Source: Stenotrophomonas sp. Iso1
GTDB lineage: Bacteria; Pseudomonadota; Gammaproteobacteria; Xanthomonadales; Xanthomonadaceae
Length of the DNA: 64,000 nucleotides
NCBI RefSeq assembly: GCF_027497995.1
Contig: NZ_JAODBT010000001.1
Span: 1,576,488-1,640,487, forward strand
Reading direction: 5' to 3'
This document shows, in pieces, positions 1-11,924 of the stretch (within the stretch, counting starts at the first letter, position 1; the number at the start of each line of letters is the position of its first letter). The notes beneath the pieces were generated by a model. That model worked only from the letters and a program-made list of their open reading frames with translations. It was not told the DNA's origin and ran no database searches. Position numbers and translations under genes: made by a program.

Positions 1-288
1 GCTAAATTCACCGACCTGCCGGCCGCACTTGAGCCGCACCGTGAGGACCTGGCTGACGCCACCGTGGTGAGTTTCTGCACCGGCGGCATCCGTTGTGAAA
101 AGGCCGCGTTGTGGATGCAGAACGGCGGCATGCATAACGTGTTGCAGCTGGAAGGCGGCATTCTGGGTTACTTCGAGGAAGTGGGCGGCGAAGGCTATGA
201 CGGCCGTTGCTTCGTCTTTGACGAGCGCGTGGCGCTGGACGCGCAGCTGCAGCCGTTGGTGGATCGCGACGAAAGCCAAGCGGCCTGA
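1..288 (+). CDS. trhO: tRNA uridine(34) hydroxylase TrhO, C-terminal part (5' truncated by window)
   Basis: Open from the first base; about 95 residues of the C-terminal end are visible. It contains the rhodanese active-site loop CTGGIRC (codons near position 73) followed by EKAALWM and [12 protein letters not shown], which is the signature of the UPF0176/TrhO family (formerly YceA). The family hydroxylates U34 of certain tRNAs in an oxygen-dependent reaction on the way to 5-(carboxy)methoxyuridine. Family members are about 250-350 residues, so most of the protein lies upstream of the window. The tail after the rhodanese domain is short (ends DESQAA) and lacks the Cys-rich extension of E. coli TrhO. 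A generic rhodanese is the alternative, but the local motif spacing favours TrhO. Confidence 0.8.
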   Translation, partial: AKFTDLPAALEPHREDLADATVVSFCTGGIRCEKAALWMQNGGMHNVLQLEGGILGYFEEVGGEGYDGRCFVFDERVALDAQLQPLVDRDESQAA

Positions 289-444
289 GGTCGGACAAGG
301 CCAATAGGCCGGAGAGAGTGGGCGGCCGCAGCCCGTTCTCAGGGCGACAGGTAGTCTCATTGCGGAAAACAGCGTTCAGGCTACAGCGGTTCCTTTACGA
401 TCCAGCGGCCCCATGTCGTTTCCATCATCTCTGGAAGCCGCCGC

Positions 445-1437
445 ATGATTCCTCTTTCCGTTCTCGATCTGGCCCCCGTCTGTGAAGGCTCCAGCCCACG
501 GCAGGCCTTTGGCAACATGCTTGATCTGGCCCAGCACGCTGAACGCTGGGGCTACCGCCGTTTTTGGCTGGCTGAGCATCACAACATGCCGGGTATCGCC
601 AGCGCCGCTACCTCGGTGCTGATCGGCCATGTGGCGGGTGGCACGTCGACCATCCGTGTCGGCGCCGGCGGCATCATGTTGCCCAATCACTCGCCACTCC
701 AAGTGGCCGAACAGTTCGGCACGTTGGCCTCGCTTTATCCGGGGCGCATTGATCTGGGCCTCGGCCGCGCGCCGGGTACCGATCACGCCACCGCGCGCGC
801 GTTGCGTCGCTATTTCGACAGCGCCGACCAGTTCCCGCAGGACGTGACCGAGCTGTTGCATTACTTCGCGCCGGCGCAGCCGGGGCAGAGCGTGCAGGCC
901 GTGCCGGGCGCGGGCGTGGATGTGCCGGTGTGGTTGCTGGGCTCCAGCCTGTTCAGTGCGCGGCTGTCGGCAGCGATGGGTTTGTCGTTTGCCTTCGCCT
1001 CGCACTTCGCGCCGGATTCCATGGATGAAGCACTGGCGCTGTATCGCCGCGACTTCAAGCCGTCTGAGCACCTGCGTGAGCCTTACGCGATCTTGGCGTT
1101 GAATGTCGTTGCCAGCGAGTCAGAGGCCGAGTCGCGGCGTCTGTTCACCACGCAGCAGCAGAGCTTTGTGAATCTGCGTCGTGGGCGCCCCGGGCAGATT
1201 CCGCCGCCGGTGGAAGACATCGAGGCGTTCTGGGAGCCGCATGAAAAGAGCGGCGTGGAGCGGGCATTGGCGTGCACGGTGCTGGGCGATCCTGCTCAGG
1301 TGGCCGAGGGGCTGCAGGCATTCGCGCAGCGTCATCGTCCGGACGAAATGCTGCTGACTGCCAACATCTTCGACCATGCCGCGCGGCTGCGTTCGTTTGA
1401 GCTGGCCATGCAGGCATGGCAAGCATCACACGCGTAA
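445..1437 (+). CDS. LLM class flavin-dependent oxidoreductase (luciferase-like monooxygenase)
   Basis: A 330-residue single-domain protein of the bacterial luciferase-like family, MsnO8/YhbW-like branch. The N-terminus [11 protein letters not shown], the early [10 protein letters not shown] segment, and the pair [21 protein letters not shown] and [12 protein letters not shown] are the usual flavin/substrate-pocket signatures. Such enzymes use reduced FMN supplied by a partner reductase; the physiological substrate is unknown and nothing nearby suggests one. The ATG at 445 is preceded by GGAAG at a reasonable distance. It stands alone between trhO and a convergent gene, separated from the latter by a repeat-like hairpin region. 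Confidence 0.85.
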   Translation: MIPLSVLDLAPVCEGSSPRQAFGNMLDLAQHAERWGYRRFWLAEHHNMPGIASAATSVLIGHVAGGTSTIRVGAGGIMLPNHSPLQVAEQFGTLASLYPGRIDLGLGRAPGTDHATARALRRYFDSADQFPQDVTELLHYFAPAQPGQSVQAVPGAGVDVPVWLLGSSLFSARLSAAMGLSFAFASHFAPDSMDEALALYRRDFKPSEHLREPYAILALNVVASESEAESRRLFTTQQQSFVNLRRGRPGQIPPPVEDIEAFWEPHEKSGVERALACTVLGDPAQVAEGLQAFAQRHRPDEMLLTANIFDHAARLRSFELAMQAWQASHA

Positions 1438-1448
1438 AAGCAGCGCCC

Positions 1449-1518
1449 TTGTAGCAACGGCTTGGGCCGCGAAACCAGACGCCTGCGGCATCACGGAAGC
1501 CTGCACTCTGCAGGCTTC
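1449..1518. repeat. REP-like intergenic palindromes
   Basis: The 153-base gap between convergent genes holds a degenerate copy (TTGTAGCAACGGCTTGGGCCGCG, 1449-1471, imperfect) of the GTAGGAGCGGCTT..GCCGC type repeat common between xanthomonad genes, followed by a perfect hairpin with 10-bp arms GAAGCCTGCA / TGCAGGCTTC and loop CTC at 1496-1518. No T-run follows, so it is more like a REP element than an intrinsic terminator. Family assignment is from memory of related genomes. Confidence 0.45.
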
Positions 1519-1590
1519 TGTCCTGATCAGTCAGCGTGGTGGTGGATGCCCGCTCCTGGAGCGGCTGCCGTTTGTATAACGGCAGCGGCG

Positions 1591-2259
1591 TCAGCCACCG
1601 GTCCAGCGCTGTACCAAGTCGATCACGCCAGTCACCAACTGGCCCGAGCTCAGGCCGAAGAACAGCACTGCCGCGACGGCCGCCGCCCAGTTGACCAGCA
1701 TCAATGCACCGTCGCGTTCAATCAGTGCCAGCGCGAACAGCAACAGCTGGAAGCCGAACAGATAGTTGGTGAACGGGATCGGCAGCGACAGCAGCAGGCC
1801 GACCAGAAGCAGCAGGACGCCGGTAAACATCCGCGCGGGGAGCGGGCTGATCAGCAGCGGCAAGCGCGGCTTGAGCATGCGGTCCAGCCGTCGCAACGGG
1901 CGGCCGATCTTGCCGAGGAATGTATGCATGGTGCCGCGCTTGGGGCCGCGTCTGGCAATGAAACCGGGTAGCCATGGCCGCGACAAGCCACACAGCAGTT
2001 GCATGCCAATCAGCAACACCAGTGGCCCACTGATGGCACCGCCAATGCCCGGAATCGGAATGAATGCCGGCAGGATCGCGATGAACAGAAACATGCCAAA
2101 AGCGCTCTGTTCCAGTCCCTGCAATATCTGCCCCAGGCTCAGCTGCTCGGCCGGATCGCCGCGCTCGAACATTCCCAGCAGCGTGCGGATGCCCTCGTTC
2201 TGATAGGCATCGTCTTGCACGGTGTCGTCGGGCCGATCAACCGGTGGTGTCATCAGCAT
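1591..2259 (-). CDS. ExoD family exopolysaccharide-synthesis membrane protein
   Basis: A 222-residue membrane protein of the ExoD family (PF06055). The N-terminal third is cytoplasmic, with the typical LSLGQILQGLEQSAFGMFLFIAILPAFIP segment leading into hydrophobic spans; the PIPGIGGAISGPLVLLIGMQLL and LPIPFTNYLFGFQLLLFALAL stretches are characteristic. In Rhizobium ExoD affects exopolysaccharide production and alkaline tolerance; the biochemical role is unknown. The start ATG lies inside the last codons of the upstream CNNM-family gene (23-base overlap), so the two are translationally coupled. An in-frame ATG two codons later is an alternative start. Confidence 0.8.
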   Translation of the reverse strand: MLMTPPVDRPDDTVQDDAYQNEGIRTLLGMFERGDPAEQLSLGQILQGLEQSAFGMFLFIAILPAFIPIPGIGGAISGPLVLLIGMQLLCGLSRPWLPGFIARRGPKRGTMHTFLGKIGRPLRRLDRMLKPRLPLLISPLPARMFTGVLLLLVGLLLSLPIPFTNYLFGFQLLLFALALIERDGALMLVNWAAAVAAVLFFGLSSGQLVTGVIDLVQRWTGG

Positions 2260-3580
2260 CTTCTTCTGGCAGCTTGTGCATCAGCAGCTTGTCGATACGT
2301 GCGCCATCCAGGTCGACGATCTCGACCCGCCAACCTGCCCAGTCGAAATACTCGCCCGCATGCGGTATGCGCCCGAACTGGTGCATGCACATGCCCGCCA
2401 GCGTGTAGTAATCGCCTTCCTCGGCGTCCGGCAGCTCGGCGCCTTCCATCAGTTCGCGCAGGTCGTCTATCGGCAGTGACCCGTCCACCAGCAGGGAGCC
2501 ATCGGCGCGGGTCACGACCAATGCGTCTTCGTCGGAGTTTTCAGTGGCCTGCAGGCGGCCAACCACCGCGCCCATCAGGTCGGAGATGGTCACCAAGCCC
2601 TGGATTTCGCCGTACTCGTCCACCACCAATGCCATCGATTGGTGTTCTTCGCGGAAGATTTCCAGCAGTTTCATCGCATGGGTGGATTCGGAGACATACA
2701 GCGTCTCGCGCAGATTCTCGAACAGCGAACCGTGGGCGCCTTCTAGGCGTGTCACCAACGTCTTCACTTCAAGAATGCCAGCGATGTCCTGGTCATTGCC
2801 GCGATACACCGGATAGCGCGAGAACGCATGGTCGCGCATGGTGTGGAGGTTCTTGGCCGGGTCGGCGGTGGTGTCCAGCCAGGCAATGCGGTTGCGCGGG
2901 GTCATCAGGCTGTCGGCGGTGCGGTCGCCCAGGCGCATGACGCGATTCATCATGTCGCGCTCATGGGAGTCGATGACGCCGGCCTCATGGCTTTCGGCCA
3001 CCAGCATGCGGATCTCTTCTTCAGTGACCGATGCCGACTCAGTCTTGCCCAGGCCGATGATGCGCAGCACCAGCTGGGTGGAGCGTGACAACAGCCAGAC
3101 GCCAGGTGCGGCAATGCGGGCCAGCCAGCTCATCGGCACCGAGACGAAACCGGCAATATCTTCAGAACGGGTCAATGCGAGGCGTTTTGGCACCAGTTCG
3201 CCGAAGATCAGCGTCAGGTAGGTGATCAGCGCAACAGCCAGCACCTTGCCGATGAAACTCGAATACGGCTGCGGTTCGCCGACCAGCGAGAAGGTGGCCG
3301 ATAGCGACGGGAAGGCCGCTTGCAGCTGCTGGGCAATCGCGCCGCCAATGGCGTCGCCACCGTAGACGCCAGTGAGGATGCCAATCAAGGTGATGCCGAT
3401 CTGTACGGTGGACAGAAAATTCTCTGGTTTTTCAGAGAGTTCCAGTGCCCGTGCGGCGCGCTTGCTCGAGCCGGCCATCTGTTTGAGGCGGCTTTTGCGC
3501 GATGTCATGACCGACATTTCGGACATGGCAAAGAAGCCGTTGAGCAGAATCAGCGCGAGTACGATAAAAAATTCAAACAC
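2237..3580 (-). CDS. CNNM/HlyC-CorC family transporter (DUF21-CBS-CorC_HlyC)
   Basis: Integral membrane protein of 447 residues. Domains in order: DUF21/CNNM transmembrane domain (about 1-190), a CBS-domain pair (about 205-335, including the SRYPVYRGNDQDIAGIL segment), then a CorC_HlyC C-terminal domain (TRADGSLLVDGSLPIDDL onward). The family is linked to divalent-cation (Mg/Co) efflux and is often mislabelled hemolysin. I chose the GTG at 3580 because GGGGAGAG sits just upstream and the protein then begins VFEFFIVLALILLNGFF, directly entering the first membrane span; an ATG at 3631 would add 17 polar residues. Its last codons overlap exoD. Confidence 0.85.
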   Translation of the reverse strand: MFEFFIVLALILLNGFFAMSEMSVMTSRKSRLKQMAGSSKRAARALELSEKPENFLSTVQIGITLIGILTGVYGGDAIGGAIAQQLQAAFPSLSATFSLVGEPQPYSSFIGKVLAVALITYLTLIFGELVPKRLALTRSEDIAGFVSVPMSWLARIAAPGVWLLSRSTQLVLRIIGLGKTESASVTEEEIRMLVAESHEAGVIDSHERDMMNRVMRLGDRTADSLMTPRNRIAWLDTTADPAKNLHTMRDHAFSRYPVYRGNDQDIAGILEVKTLVTRLEGAHGSLFENLRETLYVSESTHAMKLLEIFREEHQSMALVVDEYGEIQGLVTISDLMGAVVGRLQATENSDEDALVVTRADGSLLVDGSLPIDDLRELMEGAELPDAEEGDYYTLAGMCMHQFGRIPHAGEYFDWAGWRVEIVDLDGARIDKLLMHKLPEEDADDTTG

Positions 3581-3853
3581 GGGTCTCTCCCCGGGTTGGT
3601 GGCGGGGAGGGCGGGTGTTTGCGATGGCCACAGGCGCTCAGGAGCGGAGTCCAGCGCGGCGGCGGGGGATAAGGGTCGTCGTCCATAGGGTGCGCCACGA
3701 AGGCGCCGGGGGATATTAGCAAACCCGGGGGGATGAGCGGCAACGATGCGTTCACAGGACAGGGCCAGCAAGGTGCAGGAATACCCGAGATGCCATCTAA
3801 CCGTCATAATCCGCCCCGGTGCCGTCCCTCCCGCGACGGCGTATAGGTTTCTC

Positions 3854-4480
3854 ATGTTCTCTCTGCAGACCATTTTCGGTTCCGGCAAACAGTTCTATAC
3901 CCTGCTGGACGAGGCTGCCCAAGCCGCCCAGGACAGTGCCAAAGCGCTGCACTCGATGCTGCGCGAAGCAGATCGTCAGCCGGCCCTGGACGCCTTCAAG
4001 CTGGCCCGCCTGCGCGAACGCGCCGCCTCTGACAAGATCAGCCAGGCGTTGGTGGACAGCTTCATGACGCCCATCGAGCGCGAAGACATCGAAGCGCTGG
4101 GTTCGGCGCTGTACAAGATTCCCAAGCAGATTGAAAAGTTCGCAGATCGCTACTCACTTGCGACCACGCACCTGGAGCACATCGACTTCGCCCCGCGCGC
4201 AGCGATGCTCGAACAGGCTGCCAGCGTTGTGGTGGACATGGTCAATGACCTGCGCCACATGAATCTGGACCGGATGACCGCACTCAACGAGAAGCTGCGC
4301 TCGCTGGAGAACGAAGCGGACCGATTGATGCTTGAGCTGTATCGCGACATCTACTCCGGGCGCTTGGACAACCTGCAGATGTTCCTGCTCAAGGAATTCT
4401 TCGAGATCCTGGAAAAAGCCATCGACCGCTGCCGTGAAGCGGGCGTTGTGGCTTACCAGATCGTCCTGAAAAACAGCTGA
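3854..4480 (+). CDS. DUF47/TIGR00153 family phosphate-transport accessory protein
   Basis: A 208-residue, all-helical protein of the PhoU-like DUF47 family (TIGR00153), starting MFSLQTIFGSG. These proteins pair with PiT-type phosphate transporters and are thought to modulate uptake or bind metal/phosphate. The charged helical stretch LNEKLRSLENEADRLMLELYRDIYSG and the final ILEKAIDRCREAGVVAYQIVLKNS are family hallmarks (E/D-rich metal sites as in PhoU). The downstream pit gene begins 11 bases after the stop, so the two form an operon. A longer frame reaches 3746 but its N-terminus does not look like coding sequence. Confidence 0.88.
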   Translation: MFSLQTIFGSGKQFYTLLDEAAQAAQDSAKALHSMLREADRQPALDAFKLARLRERAASDKISQALVDSFMTPIEREDIEALGSALYKIPKQIEKFADRYSLATTHLEHIDFAPRAAMLEQAASVVVDMVNDLRHMNLDRMTALNEKLRSLENEADRLMLELYRDIYSGRLDNLQMFLLKEFFEILEKAIDRCREAGVVAYQIVLKNS

Positions 4481-4491
4481 CGGACGCCCGC

Positions 4492-5613
4492 ATGCTCACC
4501 TTAGTTCTGGTGGTGATCCTGGCCGCGCTCGTCTTCGAGTTCATCAACGGCTTCCACGACACGGCCAACTCCATCGCCACCGTTGTAGCGACCAAAGTGC
4601 TCTCGCCCGGCTGGGCAGTGATGCTGGCCGCGTTCATGAACCTCATCGGCGCGCTAACCGGCACCGCCGTGGCGCTGACCATCGCTTCAGGCCTGCTCAA
4701 CACCAATGTGATTGACGTTACTCCGCAGGTGATTCTGTGCGCGCTGTTGGGCGGCATCATCTGGAACCTGATCACCTGGTGGAAGGGTCTTCCGTCCTCG
4801 TCCTCGCATGCCCTGATTGGCGGCTTGTGTGGCGCGGGTCTGGCCGCAGCTCACAACAACTGGGATGTACTGATCTGGTCCGAACGCCTTGGCACCTGGG
4901 CCCAGAACAAGGGCCTGTTGTGGAAGGTGTTTCTGCCAATGATCACCTCGCCGATCGCCGGCTTCTTGCTCGGTATCGTGGTGATGTGCCTGTTGTGGGC
5001 AATCATCGCGGCGATGGCCAAGGTCGGTGGCTGGATCGGCCGTCTGGCGCGTCCGCGCATCGTCAATATGTTCTTTGGCAAGGCGCAGATCGTATCGGCG
5101 GCCTACATGGGTTTCGCTCACGGCCATAACGACGCGCAGAAGACCATGGGCATCATTGCCATGACCCTGGTTGGTGCCGAAGCGACGGGTGCATTGAACG
5201 ATCTGCCATCGTGGCTGGCTTTCATGCATCCCGACGCAAGTACCGGCAACGGTATTGCGATGTGGATCGTGCTGACCTGTGCCGTGGTGATGGCTGCTGG
5301 TACCGCATCGGGTGGCTGGAAGATCATCAAGACCTTGGGCCACAAGATGGTCAAGCTGCACCCCATCCATGGTTTCGCTGCGGAAACCAGCTCGGCCACC
5401 ATCCTGACCCTTGCTGCGCACTTCGGCATGCCGGTTTCGACCACGCACAGCATCTCCACCGCGATCATGGGTGTAGGTTTTGCCAAGAACCCGCGTTCGC
5501 TGCGCTTGGGTGTGATTGAACGCATCGTCTGGGCGTGGATTCTGACGATTCCGGCTGCAGGTGGCTGCGCCTACCTGATCCTGAAGGGATTCGAGATGGT
5601 CGGCTGGCACTGA
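4492..5613 (+). CDS. pit: PiT family inorganic phosphate transporter
   Basis: A 373-residue integral membrane protein. It carries both copies of the PiT signature: GFHDTANSIAT near the N-terminus and GFAHGHNDAQKTMG in the second half, plus the loops GLPSSSSHALIGGL and GMPVSTTHSIS. Family members import phosphate (as metal-phosphate) with protons or sodium. The short form, lacking the long central cytoplasmic loop of E. coli PitA (499 residues), is common in bacteria that pair it with a DUF47 protein, as here. It is followed by a clear terminator. Confidence 0.92.
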   Translation: MLTLVLVVILAALVFEFINGFHDTANSIATVVATKVLSPGWAVMLAAFMNLIGALTGTAVALTIASGLLNTNVIDVTPQVILCALLGGIIWNLITWWKGLPSSSSHALIGGLCGAGLAAAHNNWDVLIWSERLGTWAQNKGLLWKVFLPMITSPIAGFLLGIVVMCLLWAIIAAMAKVGGWIGRLARPRIVNMFFGKAQIVSAAYMGFAHGHNDAQKTMGIIAMTLVGAEATGALNDLPSWLAFMHPDASTGNGIAMWIVLTCAVVMAAGTASGGWKIIKTLGHKMVKLHPIHGFAAETSSATILTLAAHFGMPVSTTHSISTAIMGVGFAKNPRSLRLGVIERIVWAWILTIPAAGGCAYLILKGFEMVGWH

Positions 5614-5632
5614 CTGGTGCTATAAGTGCAAA

Positions 5633-5662
5633 GAAAAAGCCCGCCTTTCGGTGGGCTTTTTT
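5633..5662 (+). terminator. Intrinsic terminator after pit
   Basis: Stem GCCCGCC (5639-5645), loop TTTC, GGTGGGC (5650-5656, one G-T wobble), followed by six T. An A-run precedes the stem. Confidence 0.8.
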
Positions 5663-5842
5663 GTGCGCGGAGAAAGGGAAGCTTTGAAGCCGGGTAGATG
5701 CAGCGCGCCAGCTGAGCTGACCACCTGGCGCGCGTGCTTTGAAGGCCGCGCCTCTCCGTGGCTTTGGCTTCCTGTCTACGCCGCGCTTGGTCGGGGGTGC
5801 TGGGCTTGGATTTGCTCCTGACGAGCAATTGGCGAAATCAAT

Positions 5843-5872
5843 AAAAAAGCCCGCCGATAAAGGCGGGCTTTT
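5843..5872 (-). terminator. Intrinsic terminator for parE (bidirectional)
   Basis: Stem GCCCGCC (5849-5855) / GGCGGGC (5862-5868) with loop GATAAA; six A on the left give the T-run on the minus strand and TTTT on the right makes it usable both ways. Confidence 0.7.
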
Positions 5873-5965
5873 AAGCGGGAATGAACCCCGGCGTCGTGAT
5901 GTTCGCCTGCCATTGAATGCCGGGATGGGGCTTTCGCTACGTCCCGGCCTGCGGCGAGCCCTGAC

Positions 5966-7855
5966 TCAGGCTTCCAGCGAAGCCAGGTCGCCCTTGCTCT
6001 CCAGCCAGCCCTTGCGATCTGCCGCACGCTTCTTGGCCAGCAGCATGTCCATCAGCGAGTGGGTCATCTCGCCATCGTCTACGGTCAGCTGTACCAGGCG
6101 GCGTGTATCCGGGTGGATGGTGGATTCACGTAGCTGCGGCGGGTTCATTTCGCCCAAGCCCTTGAAGCGGGTCACGCTGATCTGGCCACGGATCTTCTCG
6201 CGCTCGATCTTGTCCAGCATCGAGCGTTTTTCCTCTTCGTCCAGCGCGTAGAACACCTGCTTGCCCACGTCGATACGGAACAACGGCGGCATTGCCACGA
6301 ATACATGGCCGGCATCCACCAGCGACGGGAAGTGACGCAGGAACAGCGCAGCGAGCAGGGTGGCGATATGCAGGCCATCCGAGTCGGCGTCGGCCAGGAT
6401 CACCACCTTGCCGTAACGCAGGCCGGACAGGTCGTCCTTGCCGGGGTCGCAGCCGATCGCGATGGCCAGGTTGTGGACTTCTTCGGAGGCCAGCACGCTG
6501 CCCGAAGCCACTTCCCAGGTATTCAGGATCTTGCCGCGCAGCGGCAGGATGGCCTGGAAATCCTTATCGCGGGCTTGCTTGGCGCTGCCGCCTGCCGAGT
6601 CACCTTCCACCAGGAACAGCTCGGTGCGCGACAGATCCTGGCTGATGCAATCGGCCAGCTTGCCGGGCAGGGCGGGGCCCTGGGTGACCTTCTTGCGGGT
6701 GACCAGTTTTTCGGTTTTCAGGCGCGCGCTGGCGCGTTCAATGGCGATCTGCGCGATTTTCTCGCCCAGCTCCACGTTCTGGTTGAGCAGCAGGCTGAAG
6801 GCGTCATGTGCGGCGCCTTCGACGAAGCCGGCCGCCTGGCGCGAGGACAGGCGCTCCTTCGTCTGGCCGCTGAACTGCGGGTCGGTCATCTTCAGCGACA
6901 GCACGAACGACACGCGGTCCCACACGTCTTCCGGCGCCAGCTTGACGCCACGCGGCAGCAGGTTGCGGAAGTCGCAGAACTCGCGCAATGCCTCGGTCAG
7001 GCCGGTGCGCAGGCCGTTGGCGTGAGTGCCGTGCTGAGCGGTCGGGATCAGGTTGACGTAGCTTTCCTGGACCAGCTCGCCTTCCGGTAGCCAGGCCACC
7101 GCCCAGTCAACGATCTCGGTTTCTTTCTTGAGACTGCCGGCGAACAGGTCGGCCGGCAGCATTTCGCGCTCGCCCAGCTCGGTCTTCAGGTAGTCGCGCA
7201 GGCCATCTTCGTAATACCAGGTGTCGACTTCGCCAGTGGCTTCTTCGGTCAGCTTGACGGTCAGGCCCGGGCACAGCACGGCCTTGGCGCGCAGCAGGTG
7301 GCGCAGCGCACGGACGTTGAATTTATTGGTGTCGAAATACTTCGGGTCTGGCCAGAAGCGCAGACGGGTGCCGGTGTTCTTCTTGCCAACGCTGCCCACC
7401 ACTTCCAGCGGGCTGGCGCGGTCGCCATCGCGGAAGGTGATGCGGTGCTCGCTGCCATCGCGGCGGATGTGGATTTCCACCAGGTTGGAGAGCGCATTGA
7501 CGACCGATACGCCCACGCCGTGCAGGCCGCCGGAGAAGGTGTAGTTGCGATTATTGAACTTGCCGCCCGCGTGCAGCCGGGTAAGGATCAGTTCGACGCC
7601 GGGGATCTTTTCTTCCGGGTGGATGTCCACGGGCATGCCGCGGCCATCGTCGCTGACCTCGCAGCTGCCGTCCTTGAACAGCACCACTTCCACCGTCCGG
7701 GCATGGCCTGCCAGGGCCTCATCGACCGAGTTGTCGATGACTTCCTGCGCCAGATGGTTCGGGCGCGCAGTGTCGGTGTACATGCCAGGGCGGCGTTTGA
7801 CCGGGTCCAGGCCGGAAAGGACTTCGATGTCGGCGGCGTTGTAACGGGCGTTCAT
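5966..7855 (-). CDS. parE: DNA topoisomerase IV subunit B
   Basis: A 629-residue type IIA topoisomerase ATPase subunit. GHKL ATPase domain at the N-terminus (GLDPVKRRPGMYTDT, VIDNSVDEALAG, DDGRGMPVDIHPEE, GGLHGVGVSVVNALS), transducer domain with QTKERLSSRQ, then TOPRIM (LFLVEGDSAGGSAKQARD; ILPLRGKILN; VVILADADSDGLHI). Length and lack of the GyrB-specific insertion indicate ParE. It works with ParC in decatenating daughter chromosomes. I start at the ATG at 7855 (MNARYNAADIEVLSGL), matching the family; the longer frame to 8170 runs into the divergent gene at 8013. Confidence 0.95.
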   Translation of the reverse strand: MNARYNAADIEVLSGLDPVKRRPGMYTDTARPNHLAQEVIDNSVDEALAGHARTVEVVLFKDGSCEVSDDGRGMPVDIHPEEKIPGVELILTRLHAGGKFNNRNYTFSGGLHGVGVSVVNALSNLVEIHIRRDGSEHRITFRDGDRASPLEVVGSVGKKNTGTRLRFWPDPKYFDTNKFNVRALRHLLRAKAVLCPGLTVKLTEEATGEVDTWYYEDGLRDYLKTELGEREMLPADLFAGSLKKETEIVDWAVAWLPEGELVQESYVNLIPTAQHGTHANGLRTGLTEALREFCDFRNLLPRGVKLAPEDVWDRVSFVLSLKMTDPQFSGQTKERLSSRQAAGFVEGAAHDAFSLLLNQNVELGEKIAQIAIERASARLKTEKLVTRKKVTQGPALPGKLADCISQDLSRTELFLVEGDSAGGSAKQARDKDFQAILPLRGKILNTWEVASGSVLASEEVHNLAIAIGCDPGKDDLSGLRYGKVVILADADSDGLHIATLLAALFLRHFPSLVDAGHVFVAMPPLFRIDVGKQVFYALDEEEKRSMLDKIEREKIRGQISVTRFKGLGEMNPPQLRESTIHPDTRRLVQLTVDDGEMTHSLMDMLLAKKRAADRKGWLESKGDLASLEA

Positions 7856-8012
7856 GTATCTCGAATTAAGGCGCAAAGCGACGGGGGAGTTTGCGGTCTG
7901 TCGGCGATTTTTGCACGCGGGGCATTCAGGGCGCGGCGAGGCGGGGCGAGGTATCCTGTGTGCGGTTTGATGAGCTTCGCCCTTCCCGGCGGGCATATTG
8001 AGGAGTAAACGG

Positions 8013-8267
8013 ATGAAATCGTCGAAATTACTGGTTCTGGCAGCGGTTGCCGCCGCGGTAGTAGCGGTTCCCTTCGTGATGGCGCAGACCGCCGACAGGG
8101 CCAAGACGGGTGAAACCGCCCAGGCGGCCCCGGTAGACAGGGCGCAGAGCGAGGCTGAGCAGAAGGCCAAGCGCCGTGCCGCCGCCGCCGCGCAGGAAAA
8201 GGCGCAGGGCGATCAGCAGGCCGCACCGCGTGAAGAAGAGGAAGAGGAAGCCCGCCGTCGTCGCTGA
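8013..8267 (+). CDS. Small exported highly charged protein of unknown function
   Basis: An 84-residue protein starting MKSSKLLVLAAVAAAVVAVPFVMA, a good Sec signal peptide with likely cleavage after VMA (residue 24). AGGAGT lies 8 bases before the ATG. The mature part of about 60 residues is almost entirely Ala, Gln, Lys, Glu and Arg, with the run EEEEEEARRRR at the end, and is probably disordered or a single charged helix. I do not recognise a family. It is divergent from parE and followed by a strong terminator, so it looks like a real monocistronic gene rather than a chance frame. Confidence 0.65.
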   Translation: MKSSKLLVLAAVAAAVVAVPFVMAQTADRAKTGETAQAAPVDRAQSEAEQKAKRRAAAAAQEKAQGDQQAAPREEEEEEARRRR

Positions 8268-8287
8268 CGCGGTTTTCCCTGCATGAC

Positions 8288-8322
8288 AGACGCCCCGGCT
8301 CAGGCTGGGGCGTCTTTTTTTT
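8288..8322 (+). terminator. Intrinsic terminator after the small exported protein
   Basis: Perfect stem AGACGCCCC (8288-8296) / GGGGCGTCT (8307-8315) followed by an eight-T run. Confidence 0.85.
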
Positions 8323-8393
8323 GAGGTCGCCTCATCCTGTGCTTGGGTGTTTAGGCGACAACCTTTAAACTAGGGCTTTCCGGGAGGCAGTGA

Positions 8394-11559
<3,166 letters not shown>

Positions 11560-11564
11560 CGCTG

Positions 11565-11924
11565 ATGCGCAACTGGCGCTGGCTGCTGCTGGTGCTCGCG
11601 GTACTGCTGGCTTGGCTGCAGTACCGCTTTTGGTTCGGTCCGGGCAATTCGGGTGAAGTGATGATGCTCGAAGCCCAGGTCGCCAACCAGAAGCGGGACA
11701 ACGATGGCCTGCAGCAGCGTAATGATGCATTGGCCGCCGAGGTCAAAGACCTGAAGGAAGGCGAAGCTGCCATCGAAGAGCGCGCGCGTAGTGAGCTGGG
11801 CATGATCAAGCCCGGCGAGAAGTTCTATCGCGTGGTCGAAGACGCGCCGGTGTCTGCACCGCGTGCGCCGGCGGCTGGCCCCGTCGAACACAGTGACCCA
11901 GCGCAATTGGAGACGGTCCCGTGA
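11565..11924 (+). CDS. ftsB: Cell division protein FtsB
   Basis: A 119-residue bitopic inner-membrane protein: short cytoplasmic start, one membrane span (about residues 5-21, [19 protein letters not shown]), then a periplasmic coiled coil (about 28-72, [24 protein letters not shown]) and the conserved [20 protein letters not shown] motif. FtsB joins FtsL and FtsQ in the divisome. The Ala/Pro-rich tail after residue 90 is extra relative to E. coli FtsB (103). Its TGA overlaps the GTG start of ispD. Confidence 0.93.
   Translation: MRNWRWLLLVLAVLLAWLQYRFWFGPGNSGEVMMLEAQVANQKRDNDGLQQRNDALAAEVKDLKEGEAAIEERARSELGMIKPGEKFYRVVEDAPVSAPRAPAAGPVEHSDPAQLETVP

Larger units (their letters stand above)
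5614..5965. other. Gap between convergent pit and parE
   Basis: No coding region seen in 352 bases. It holds the pit terminator, an inverted repeat GCGCGCCAG / CTGGCGCGC with a 13-base loop at about 5704-5733, the parE terminator, and a further GC-rich stretch up to the parE stop. No promoter or RNA gene recognised. Confidence 0.6.

Noticed and set aside
3746..3853. N-terminal extension of the DUF47 gene
   Set aside because: The extra 36 residues include intergenic-looking sequence and the family begins at MFSLQTIFG.
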